Shown piece after piece: positions 46,801-57,725 of a stretch of DNA of 64,000 nt (position 1 is the stretch's first letter; each line of letters begins with the position of its first letter). Made by a program: the position numbers and the translations under genes. The stretch comes from JACJYM01 sp965230495. Its GTDB lineage: Bacteria; Bacteroidota; Bacteroidia; Chitinophagales; Saprospiraceae. The stretch lies in NCBI GenBank assembly GCA_965230495.1, contig OZ246004.1, positions 186,001 through 250,000 of the forward strand, in the 5' to 3' direction. The notes beneath the pieces were generated by a model. It did not search any database. It worked only from the letters and a program-made list of their open reading frames with translations, and had not been told where the DNA came from.

Positions 46801-48121
46801 TGTAACAGATTGGTTGATAGATGGAGTTAATTTAAGTGAGGTTGGTTTTGATATATATGTAAATGATGAGTTTGAATTATTTGTGGAATATGAGGATGAT
46901 AATTGGTATGATTTTGATCTGGAAGACCCGGGAACAGAGGTTATAGTGGTAAAAGTATGTGATAATGACAACGGAGACTGTTGTGCAGAGATAGAATTCG
47001 AAAATCCCTGTTATGAGGAAGGCGAAGAATGTGAGTTATGGGATTTGGTGGTAGAACCGTATGAATGTAGTGATGGTTTCTTTATGGTTGACATCACTTT
47101 TGAGTATGATGGAGTGGGAGATTCAGGATTTACAGTAATGGGCAATGGAGTTACTTATGGAACATATGAATATGGAGATTTACCGATAACCATAGGAAAC
47201 TTGGAGGCTGATTGCGAGACTAATTATGAATTCATTATCAAAGATGTAGATAACCCAGACTGCCAGGTGTCAACAGATATTGGAGAACAGTGTTGTGAAG
47301 GAGAGGAATGTAATATATTTGATGCTGAGGCGGCGTCTATAGAATGTATAGATGGTCCCATAGTGTTGGTTACTGACTTTAGTTTCGAATATGAGAATGT
47401 CACCAACGACCTTTTCGATCTTTATATAGATGGAGATTTTGATGATTATTATTCATATACGAATCTACCGATCACCTTTGAATTTGAAGCTGATGTTACG
47501 GCAGAATTTTTTACTATAACTATATGTGATAATGATAATGAAGATTGCTGTTCGGAATTTACGTTTGAGAACCCGTGCTACGAGGAAAGTGAAGAATGTG
47601 ATATTACAGCTTTTGATTTTGGAGATAATCCTGAGTGTGATGGTGAATTGATTGTAACAGATTGGTTGATAGATGGAGTTAATTTAAGTGAGGTTGGTTT
47701 TGATATATACGTAAATGATGAGTTTGAATTATTTGTGGAATATGAGGATGATAATTGGTATGATTTTGATCTGGAAGACCCGGGAACAGAGGTCATAGTG
47801 GTGAAAGTATGTGATAATGACAACGGAGACTGTTGTGCAGAGATAGAATTCGAAAATCCATGCTATACATCCTCAACGGTGGAAGACGAATTAAACAAAG
47901 ATATGTTGATTTATAACTTTGTGGATGGTAGGTTGATTTTGGAACTACGTGATATTTCGGATATCAGTTTTAGAGTATCAGCCGTGGATGGTAGATCGAC
48001 ACTGAGTGGAAAGCTATATGCAGGACAAAATATTTTTGATTTCAATGGTAACAACGGTGTCTATTTATTAACTGTTTGGAAGAGCAGTAATCCCATAACC
48101 CTTAAAATCATAAAACTATAA
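43844..48121 (+). CDS. Cysteine-rich, acidic giant repeat protein, probable T9SS cargo
   Basis: 1425 residues with a signal peptide (MLVFLFTLLFATHLSSQ region). The body consists of about 90-100 residue modules in three types, starting ECNIFDAEAAS, ECDITAFDFGD and ECELWDLVVEPY, each with clustered cysteines (DCCSEF, DCCAEI, EQCCEGEEC) and many Asp/Glu. Three modules make a 284-residue unit that is repeated from about residue 303, with divergent founders before it. The last 70 residues (FRVSAVDGRSTLSGKLYAG ... GVYLLTVWKS ... LKIIKL) resemble a type A sorting domain but lack the usual Y-P-N-P opening. Export by the T9SS and a surface/adhesive function are therefore likely, not certain. The extreme acidity could reflect calcium binding. 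Confidence 0.85.
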   Translation: MKKVNTQRMLVFLFTLLFATHLSSQCEIWDLVVEPYDCSDDFFMVDIDFNYDEVGVSGFELTIQGLSYGTYEYTDLPITVGDIPVDCLSEFEFQVNDVDDPNCVNSVILDPPCCDCEFWSIDFNLAPYCEEDQVWAEWIIFGENFSGEGISVYVNDVFLDNFDYEDSDTYFFGFDDPETDYFTLEICDLGAPDCCSIIEHPNPCYEEVGECEIWDLIAEPYACEDDVFYVDIDFNYDNVGSSGFTIMGNGTDYGTFEYADLPITLGTLSADCETNYEFVVKDVDDPACQTDTEIGIQCCEGEECNIFDAEAASIECIDGPLVLVTDFSFEYENVTNDLFDLYIDGDFDNYYSYTNLPITFEFEADVTAEFFTITICDNDNEDCCSEFTFENPCYEESEECDITAFDFGDNPECDGELIVTDWLIDGVNLSEVGFDIYVNDEFELFVEYEDDNWYDFDLEDPGTEVIVVKVCDNDNGDCCAEIEFENPCYEEGEECELWDLVVEPYECSDGFFMVDITFEYDGVGDSGFTVMGNGVTYGTYEYGDLPITIGNLEADCETNYEFIIKDVDNPDCQVSTDIGEQCCEGEECNIFDAEAASIECIDGPIVLVTDFSFEYENVTNDLFDLYIDGDFDDYYSYTNLPITFEFEADVTAEFFTITICDNDNEDCCSEFTFENPCYEESEECDITAFDFGDNPECDGELIVTDWLIDGVNLSEVGFDIYVNDEFELFVEYEDDNWYDFDLEDPGTEVIVVKVCDNDNGDCCAEIEFENPCYEEGEECELWDLVVEPYECSDGFFMVDITFEYDGVGDSGFTVMGNGVTYGTYEYGDLPITIGNLEADCETNYEFIIKDVDNPDCQVSTDIGEQCCEGEECNIFDAEAASIECIDGPLVLVTDFSFEYENVTNDLFDLYIDGDFDNYYSYTNLPITFEFEADVTAEFFTITICDNDNEDCCSEFTFENPCYEESEECDITAFDFGDNPECDGELIVTDWLIDGVNLSEVGFDIYVNDEFELFVEYEDDNWYDFDLEDPGTEVIVVKVCDNDNGDCCAEIEFENPCYEEGEECELWDLVVEPYECSDGFFMVDITFEYDGVGDSGFTVMGNGVTYGTYEYGDLPITIGNLEADCETNYEFIIKDVDNPDCQVSTDIGEQCCEGEECNIFDAEAASIECIDGPIVLVTDFSFEYENVTNDLFDLYIDGDFDDYYSYTNLPITFEFEADVTAEFFTITICDNDNEDCCSEFTFENPCYEESEECDITAFDFGDNPECDGELIVTDWLIDGVNLSEVGFDIYVNDEFELFVEYEDDNWYDFDLEDPGTEVIVVKVCDNDNGDCCAEIEFENPCYTSSTVEDELNKDMLIYNFVDGRLILELRDISDISFRVSAVDGRSTLSGKLYAGQNIFDFNGNNGVYLLTVWKSSNPITLKIIKL
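44750..47876 (+). repeat. 3.7 copies of an 852-bp coding tandem repeat with ABAB variants
   Basis: The marker GAATGTAATATATTT begins at 44750, 45602, 46454 and 47306, exactly 852 bp apart. The fourth copy lacks the last module. Copies 1 and 3 share variants (GPLVLV, FDNYYSY, GAGGTTATAGTGGTAAAAG) while 2 and 4 share others (GPIVLV, FDDYYSY, GAGGTCATAGTGGTGAAAG), so a two-copy block of 1704 bp was duplicated. Copies 1 and 3 still differ at a few bases. Confidence 0.95.
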
Positions 48122-48149
48122 TTTTCTAGGGGTCTTATACTAGAATTTC

Positions 48150-48192
48150 ACGGAGGAAAGGAGTTGTAATCAACGATTTTTCTCCGTTTTTT
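48150..48192 (+). terminator. Terminator after the second giant repeat gene
   Basis: Outer stem ACGGAG (48150-48155) / CTCCGT (48182-48187), extended inward by GAAA/TTTT-type pairing, followed by six T (48187-48192). Confidence 0.75.
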
Positions 48193-48265
48193 AGTTAACC
48201 CGTTTTCCTTTTTTAAATATCTGATTTTATTTAAGTTGCAGTAATAAAAGCGATTTTAAAAATAG

Positions 48266-48296
48266 TTTGCTGTTCTGGATTAGAATTGTATCTTTG
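48266..48296 (+). promoter_or_regulatory. Promoter of rpsF-rpsR-rplI
   Basis: TTTG (48266-48269), 19-base spacer, TATCTTTG (48289-48296): a full match to the Bacteroidota -33/-7 consensus, 37 bases before the rpsF ATG. Confidence 0.85.
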
Positions 48297-48333
48297 CAGC
48301 CAATTTTTAATAAATAAATTATTTTAAAACTTT

Positions 48334-48975
48334 ATGAAACAATATGAAGTGACTTTCATCGTCGATCCCGTTCTGTCAGGCGATGAAATAAAATCGACAG
48401 CTTCTCAGTACGAAAATATGCTCAAAGATGAGGGGTGTAAGATCGTAAATAGAGATGACATGGGTTTAAAGCAATTAGCTTATCCCATAAACAAGAGAAA
48501 TTCAGGAGTGTATTTTTGCGTTGAATTTCAGACAGAGAATGGTGCTTTAATTCCTAAATTAGAACTTGCTCTTTATAGAGACGAAAGAGTAATGAGATAT
48601 TTGTCAGTTAAGCTTGATAAGTATGGAGTTAAGTATAATGATGATAAGAGAAATGGTTTAATAGGAAAGGTTAAGAAGAAGGAGAAATCTAAGAAGTCTC
48701 AATCTATTTCTGATGACTTGACGAGAATTGAGGGTATTACACCTAAAGTGGCAGGAGCTTTGGCTAATGCAGGAGTTAATAGTTTTGAGAAATTAGGAGC
48801 AGCAGATTCCAAGAGTATATCTGAGGTTTTGGAAAAAGCGGATCCTGACTTAGCTTTATTAAATCCTTCTAATTGGATTGTAGATGCTAAAAATATGGCG
48901 GAGGCTAAGAGAACAGGTAAAAAACCTGCTCCTAGCGTGTCTAAAAGTAAACCAACATCTTCAGAAGAAGAGTAG
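48334..48975 (+). CDS. rpsF: Ribosomal protein S6 with C-terminal helix-hairpin-helix-like extension
   Basis: 213 residues; S6 is usually 95-135. Residues 1-110 are the S6 fold (MKQYEVTFIVDPVLSGDEI, YPINKRNSGVYFCVEF, RDERVMRYLSVKL). A basic linker (KVKKKEKSKKSQS, about 113-125) joins a second part, about 127-185, with DLTRIEGITPKVAGALANAGV followed at once by NSFEKLGAAD, the pattern of a single helix-hairpin-helix domain as found in several ribosomal-protein tails and DUF4332-like proteins. It ends in a Lys/Ser-rich tail. S6 binds S18 on the platform of the small subunit, and rpsR is the next gene (25 bases). The extension probably touches RNA; its role is not known to me. Confidence 0.92.
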   Translation: MKQYEVTFIVDPVLSGDEIKSTASQYENMLKDEGCKIVNRDDMGLKQLAYPINKRNSGVYFCVEFQTENGALIPKLELALYRDERVMRYLSVKLDKYGVKYNDDKRNGLIGKVKKKEKSKKSQSISDDLTRIEGITPKVAGALANAGVNSFEKLGAADSKSISEVLEKADPDLALLNPSNWIVDAKNMAEAKRTGKKPAPSVSKSKPTSSEEE

Positions 48976-49000
48976 TATTCTTTAATTTAAATTTAAAAAC

Positions 49001-49267
49001 ATGGCATCAAGAGATGATATAAAATTTTTGAGTAATCCTAATATTGGAAAACAAAGAAATAAATATTGTAGATTTAGAAAATTCGGTATCAAGCATATAG
49101 ACTATAAGGATGCGGATTTCTTACTACAGTTCGTTAACGAACAAGGAAAAATATTGCCTAGAAGAATTACAGGTAATTCGCTTAAATATCAGAAAAAGGT
49201 TGCTGTAGCAGTAAAAAGAGCAAGGCATCTAGCTTTGCTACCATATGTAACAGACCTTTTAAAATAA
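49001..49267 (+). CDS. rpsR: Ribosomal protein S18
   Basis: 88 residues. The signature KYCRFRKFGIKHIDYKD is followed by LLQFVNEQGKILPRRITG and KKVAVAVKRARHLALLPYV, all S18 hallmarks. It binds 16S rRNA together with S6 on the platform near the 3' end. It lies between rpsF and rplI in the usual order, with 16 bases to rplI. Confidence 0.97.
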   Translation: MASRDDIKFLSNPNIGKQRNKYCRFRKFGIKHIDYKDADFLLQFVNEQGKILPRRITGNSLKYQKKVAVAVKRARHLALLPYVTDLLK

Positions 49268-49283
49268 CTTTAAATAAGAAGAC

Positions 49284-49730
49284 ATGGAAATTATATTATT
49301 AAGAGATATTGATAATTTAGGCTATAAGCACGACAAGGTAAAAGTTAAGCCTGGTTACGGAAGAAATTTTTTAATTCCACAAAAAATGGCGGTTATAGCT
49401 AATGAACCCAATTTGGCAAAGTTGGAAGCTATTCTTAAGGAAGAAGAAGCGAAAGAGGCCGCTAGGTTAGATGAATACAAAGAGATAGCCGCTAGGCTAG
49501 ATGGTCAAATGCTAAGAATTCCTGTAAAGGCAGGAACTTCTGGAAAGATTTTCGGCAGTGTAACAAACGTTCAGATTGTTAATGCTCTAAAAGAACAAAT
49601 AGGAGTAGAGGTAGAAAGAAAGAAGGTGGTTCTTAATGAAGAGGTAAAAACTATGGGAGAATACGAAGCAGAAATTCAATTCCATAAGGATTTAGTAAGC
49701 AGTATTAAATTCGAATTGGTCAAAGACTAA
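49284..49730 (+). CDS. rplI: Ribosomal protein L9
   Basis: 148 residues. The N-domain reads EIILLRDIDNLGYKHDKVKVKPGYGRNFL in two adjoining parts (ILLRDIDNLGYKHD and VKPGYGRNFLIP), the typical L9 start; a connecting helix rich in Glu/Ala/Lys follows, then the C-domain with KIFGSVTN. It binds 23S rRNA at the L1-stalk base. A terminator follows. Confidence 0.97.
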   Translation: MEIILLRDIDNLGYKHDKVKVKPGYGRNFLIPQKMAVIANEPNLAKLEAILKEEEAKEAARLDEYKEIAARLDGQMLRIPVKAGTSGKIFGSVTNVQIVNALKEQIGVEVERKKVVLNEEVKTMGEYEAEIQFHKDLVSSIKFELVKD

Positions 49731-49752
49731 TATTTAAATGAAACTATTGAAG

Positions 49753-49783
49753 AAAGGAAGTCTTGTTAAAGGCTTCCTTTTTT
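49753..49783. terminator. Terminator of the rpsF operon, possibly bidirectional
   Basis: AAAGGAAG (49753-49760) / CTTCCTTT (49773-49780) with a 12-base loop and T-run to 49783. The A-rich left arm would also serve the minus-strand gene ending at 49796. Confidence 0.8.
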
Positions 49784-49795
49784 ATTTACAATGTA

Positions 49796-50521
49796 TTAGA
49801 AATCGAATTCATGTCCACGAGTACTTAAGAAATTTTCACATTCTTTGTAATCGGGTGCTCTTAACTCGACTTCTTTCCAAAATTTATTTGAATGATTCAT
49901 CTCAAGAAGATGGCATAGTTCGTGAATAATTATATATCTCCGTATTCTTCTTGGTAATAAAAGAACCCTTGTTGAAAAATTCAAATTTTTTTTACTGGAG
50001 CAGCTTCCCCAGTTGGAGGAATTATATTTTAAACTTAGTCTATTATAATTTAACCCAAAGTATTTTTTGTTGATAGCAGATACCTCGTGAGTAAATGTGG
50101 GGAGAAATATTTTCTTTATTTGGTCAGAAAGTATTGAACTAATTTCAGAGTGTATTTTTTCTTCTGAACCCTTTATAGTAAGATTTCCTTTGTAGTAGTT
50201 TATTTGATTTTTTTTGCTGACAGTATCTATTATTGAAACAGATAACTTTTGGTCCATTACCTCAAATTCGAATATATTTCCATAAGTCTTATTTATAAGT
50301 TTAAGTATGAGATTCGGTTTTTTAGAAACCGTTTTTTCAGCCCAGATCATTCCTTCTTCAATTTTCTGGGCAATTCTCTTTTGATCAAAGAATTGAGGAA
50401 TTCGGAAGATTAGTTTTTTCTTACCAAAAGAGTAGCGAACATTATTTCTATTCTCCAGATACAAAAATACTTTTACTAAATGCCCGTTAATAGATCTTGT
50501 TAGAACTATCTTCTTAGGCAT
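49796..50521 (-). CDS. YgjP-like (DUF45/SprT-type) metallopeptidase
   Basis: 241 residues from the ATG at 50521; a TTG at 50533 would add four. The zinc motif HELCHLLEMNHSNKFW (H-E-x-x-H with a third His after it) and the upstream NWGSCSSKKNLNFSTRVLLLP pattern are those of the YgjP-like family, whose substrates are unknown. The ATG overlaps the serC stop codon (ATGCCTAA, 8 bases), so the two genes should be translationally coupled. There is no signal peptide, so it is cytoplasmic. Confidence 0.85.
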   Translation of the reverse strand: MPKKIVLTRSINGHLVKVFLYLENRNNVRYSFGKKKLIFRIPQFFDQKRIAQKIEEGMIWAEKTVSKKPNLILKLINKTYGNIFEFEVMDQKLSVSIIDTVSKKNQINYYKGNLTIKGSEEKIHSEISSILSDQIKKIFLPTFTHEVSAINKKYFGLNYNRLSLKYNSSNWGSCSSKKNLNFSTRVLLLPRRIRRYIIIHELCHLLEMNHSNKFWKEVELRAPDYKECENFLSTRGHEFDF

Positions 50522-51584
50522 TTTTAGTTTCAAATTTTTGCAATAACTCGATTAGTTTGATGACTCCTTTAGTTGGCATTGCATTATAAATCGAGGCTCT
50601 AAATCCACCCACACTTCTATGTCCTTTTAAACCGGAACAATTATTCTCATTGCAATAGGCTAAAAACTCACTTTCTAATTCTTTTCTTTTTATCTGAAAA
50701 GTCACATTCATAAGAGATCGATCAGAAGGGTTTACTTCATTAAAGAAAAGAGTATTTCTGTCTAGCTCATCATATAGCATTCTTGCTTTTTCTTGATTCT
50801 TTTTTTCAATAACGGATACACCACCATTGTTTTTGATCCATTCTAAGGTTAGCATAGAAACATATATGGGAAAAACTGGGGGTGTATTAAATGAGGAGTT
50901 TTTTTCTATGTGAGTTCTATAGTCAAGCATGGTTGGAATACTCCTAGTTACGGTTCCTAACGAACTTTTCTTTACAATTACAAGTGTTACCCCTGCTGGA
51001 CCCATATTTTTTTGAGCACCGGCATAAATAAGGTCAAATTTATCGATGGGCACCTCTCGGCTAAATATATCAGAGGACATATCACAAATCAATCGTGTAT
51101 TGGTGTCTGGCCAACTTTTTATTTGTGTTCCATATATAGTGTTATTACTAGTTAGGTGTAAATATTTCACATGGCTTGTTTCTTTGGATAGTTTTGGATA
51201 ATGCTTATACGAATTGTCTTTGGAAGATTCTATTACATCAATGTTTCCAAATAAGTTAGCTTCTTTAATCGCCTTAGATGACCATGTGCCAGTATCCAAA
51301 TAACCAGCAGTTTCATTTTTATTTAAGTAATTCATTGGAACCATATAGAATTGAGAGCTAGCGCCTCCGGTTAAGAACAAAACCTCATAATCTTCAGGCA
51401 GTGCTAATAATTCCTTTACTAGTGATGTAGATTTGTCGAGTACTTCTACAAAAGCTTGACTTCTATGAGATATTTCCAATATAGATAACCCATCTTCTGA
51501 GAATGATGAAATTGCATCATTTGATTTTACAAAAACTTCTTCGGGTAGTATGGCAGGCCCTGCCGAGAAATTGAATGCCTTCAT
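50514..51584 (-). CDS. serC: Phosphoserine aminotransferase
   Basis: 356 residues, standard length. FNFSAGPAILPEEV is the SerC start; the PLP lysine is in YAGAQKNMGPAG, and the C-terminal part has GLKGHRSVGGFRASIYNAMP, the substrate phosphate-binding region. It converts 3-phosphohydroxypyruvate and glutamate to phosphoserine for serine synthesis, and may also act in pyridoxal phosphate synthesis. serA and serB are not in the window. Its stop overlaps the start of the YgjP-like gene. Confidence 0.95.
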   Translation of the reverse strand: MKAFNFSAGPAILPEEVFVKSNDAISSFSEDGLSILEISHRSQAFVEVLDKSTSLVKELLALPEDYEVLFLTGGASSQFYMVPMNYLNKNETAGYLDTGTWSSKAIKEANLFGNIDVIESSKDNSYKHYPKLSKETSHVKYLHLTSNNTIYGTQIKSWPDTNTRLICDMSSDIFSREVPIDKFDLIYAGAQKNMGPAGVTLVIVKKSSLGTVTRSIPTMLDYRTHIEKNSSFNTPPVFPIYVSMLTLEWIKNNGGVSVIEKKNQEKARMLYDELDRNTLFFNEVNPSDRSLMNVTFQIKRKELESEFLAYCNENNCSGLKGHRSVGGFRASIYNAMPTKGVIKLIELLQKFETKNA

Positions 51585-51733
51585 TTTTTTGTGGTAAACT
51601 TAATATGTCTATTAGAAATAATAAAATCTTCTTGTAATAATTCGATTTGATCAACTTTTTTTAGTTGCAAACTATTGACAATCAACGAACTACATTTTTG
51701 AGATAAATTATTTTTGTTTTTTTTATTTTAATC

Positions 51734-51764
51734 TTTGGAAAATTAATCTTCAATGGTATCTTTG
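51734..51764 (+). promoter_or_regulatory. rRNA operon promoter
   Basis: TTTG (51734-51737), 19-base spacer, TATCTTTG (51757-51764): the full -33/-7 consensus, about 80 bases before mature 16S. It is the same architecture as the rpsF promoter. Confidence 0.85.
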
Positions 51765-51803
51765 CGGTCCCATTTAAAGTAATGGGGATAATAAAAAGAA
51801 AGA

Positions 51804-51814
51804 GGAAAGGATAG
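51804..51814 (+). other. 5' arm of the 16S processing stem
   Basis: GGAAAGGATAG pairs with CTATCCTTTTCC at 53374-53385, one extra base on the 3' side. The two arms flank mature 16S, as in RNase III processing stems. Confidence 0.7.
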
Positions 51815-51842
51815 CAAGGAAGGAAAAGAGAATTAGGAAAAG

Positions 51843-53359
<1,517 letters not shown>

Positions 53360-53373
53360 AAGAGAGACCTTCT

Positions 53374-53385
53374 CTATCCTTTTCC
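53374..53385 (+). other. 3' arm of the 16S processing stem
   Basis: CTATCCTTTTCC, complementary to 51804-51814; it starts 15 bases after mature 16S. Confidence 0.7.
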
Positions 53386-53402
53386 TTTTTTATTATTTAT
53401 GC

Positions 53403-53477
<75 letters not shown>

Positions 53478-53512
53478 CAATGATTTAGTGTGAACACTAA
53501 GCAAAAAGTACA

Positions 53513-53532
53513 TTGACAGATAGGGAAGAGTT
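53513..53532 (+). other. 5' arm of the 23S processing stem
   Basis: TTGACAGATAGGGAAGAGTT pairs with 56404-56425 (AACTCTTTCCTAT, then TTAAT, then GTCAA): 13 pairs including one G-T, a small asymmetric bulge, then 5-6 further pairs. It brackets 23S. Confidence 0.72.
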
Positions 53533-53565
53533 AAGAAGAGTTATGGATAGATAACTGAAAGAATA

Positions 53566-56393
<2,828 letters not shown>

Positions 56394-56403
56394 TTTTTTA
56401 AAA

Positions 56404-56425
56404 AACTCTTTCCTATTAATGTCAA
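56404..56425 (+). other. 3' arm of the 23S processing stem
   Basis: AACTCTTTCCTAT (56404-56416) and GTCAA (56421-56425) are complementary to 53513-53532. Confidence 0.72.
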
Positions 56426-56467
56426 TTAAGATAAAGAAGATATATTAAGATATATCGTTAAGAATTA

Positions 56468-56575
56468 AAGGTGGTTATAGCGAGGGGGATCCACCTCTTA
56501 CCATTCCGAACAGAGAAGTTAAGCCTCTCAGCGCCGATGGTACTACGAAAGTGGGAGAGTAGGTCGCCGCCATTA
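56468..56575 (+). rRNA. rrf: 5S ribosomal RNA
   Basis: About 108 bases, with GGTGGTTATAGCG at the start, ACCATTCCGAACAGAGAAGT and GCGCCGATGGTACTACG in the middle, and GGTCGCCGCC closing the stem. About 75 bases separate it from 23S. No tRNA follows. Confidence 0.94.
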
Positions 56576-56581
56576 TTTTTT

Positions 56582-56611
56582 AAAAGGTTACTAATACTAG
56601 TAACCTTTTTT
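56582..56611. terminator. Terminator of the rRNA operon, bidirectional
   Basis: AAAAGGTTACT / AGTAACCTTTT with a 6-base loop and a T-run on the right, A-run on the left. It would end the rRNA operon on the plus strand and galK (stop at 56610) on the minus strand. Confidence 0.85.
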
Positions 56612-57725
56612 AGTTTATACCATCTGCGGAGTTTATATTGATAATTTGCGGTTTCAAGTTAAATTTTTCATAATACTCTTTAATTATAGGACTAAAATCT
56701 ATTTTGGATAGTTGACCTTTCAAACCCAATAATAGGATACATCCTCCAAAGCCACCACCTGTCATTCTTGAACCATATATAAATTGTAGCGATGTTAATT
56801 TATTTATAAGAAAGTCAATTTGTTCGCAGCTTACCATATAGTTATTTGATAGACCCCAGTGCCCTTCAGTCATTAATTTTCCAGCTTCTTGAATATTTTC
56901 ATCCTTGAGAGCTGCTATAAAAAGCCTCACTCTTTGATTTTCTGTAATGACATATTTGGCACAATTCATTTGTACATTGGTTAGAAGATGGGAGTGCTGA
57001 TTTAGAACGTCAATAGATATTTCGCGTAGGGAAGTTATATTATTAGGCATCTTCTCAATGACTTCTTTGCAAGTTTTTTTTCTGATATTATATTCTGAGT
57101 TTACTAGTTGATGACTAATTTTAGAATCTAAGAGAAGAAATTGCCAATGATCTGGTATTTTAATGAAGTTTCTACTATTATCTTTAAAATCAAGGAAAAG
57201 TGAATAACCTTTAATTGAATTTACTATCGCGAGTTGATCCATTTTTCCTCCTTCAAGTCCCATACCATACTCTGCTTCGGAAGTTATATCGACTATTTCG
57301 TCAACGGATAGGTTAAGTGCAAATAACTTGTTAATAGCTGAAAGATAACCACAACAAAGTGCAGAGGATGAAGATACACCTGCTCCTATGGGTAAATCAC
57401 CACCAAAAAGTATATTGCATTTAGAATGGGGATAGTTCTTGGAAAATAGTATTCTATTAATTTCTTGAAAATACCTATGCCAAGAAGAACGAGATTTGTC
57501 GTTATAATACTCTCTGAGATTGAAGGAATAGATTGAATTATGTAAGGCTTTGCTAGCTAAGAACCATATGTATTTATCTATGGCAAATGGAAGTGCGAGG
57601 CCTTGATTGTAATCCGTGTGTTCACCAATTATATTTACTCTGCCGGGAGATTTAATAGTGATCTCAGGGCGTTTACCAAATAACTCGGAGAAAGTATTTA
57701 ACAGATCAATTTTTAAATTTTTCAT
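56610..57725 (-). CDS. galK: Galactokinase
   Basis: The frame runs back to 57794, but the ATG at 57725 starts MKNLKIDLLNTFSELFGKRPE, the normal GalK start, giving 371 residues. GHMP motifs: galactokinase signature PGRVNIIGEHTDYNQG, ATP-binding PIGAGVSSSSALCCG, and the C-terminal TGGGFGGC. It phosphorylates galactose at C1 for the Leloir pathway. It overlaps the end of the GH109-like gene by 20 bases and is the last gene of a minus-strand unit, sharing the rRNA operon terminator region. Confidence 0.93.
   Translation of the reverse strand: MKNLKIDLLNTFSELFGKRPEITIKSPGRVNIIGEHTDYNQGLALPFAIDKYIWFLASKALHNSIYSFNLREYYNDKSRSSWHRYFQEINRILFSKNYPHSKCNILFGGDLPIGAGVSSSSALCCGYLSAINKLFALNLSVDEIVDITSEAEYGMGLEGGKMDQLAIVNSIKGYSLFLDFKDNSRNFIKIPDHWQFLLLDSKISHQLVNSEYNIRKKTCKEVIEKMPNNITSLREISIDVLNQHSHLLTNVQMNCAKYVITENQRVRLFIAALKDENIQEAGKLMTEGHWGLSNNYMVSCEQIDFLINKLTSLQFIYGSRMTGGGFGGCILLLGLKGQLSKIDFSPIIKEYYEKFNLKPQIININSADGIN

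Noticed and set aside
45022..47823. Four near-identical 81-residue minus-strand open frames
   Set aside because: They are the antisense of the 852-bp repeats and appear once per copy; no start signals or family likeness.
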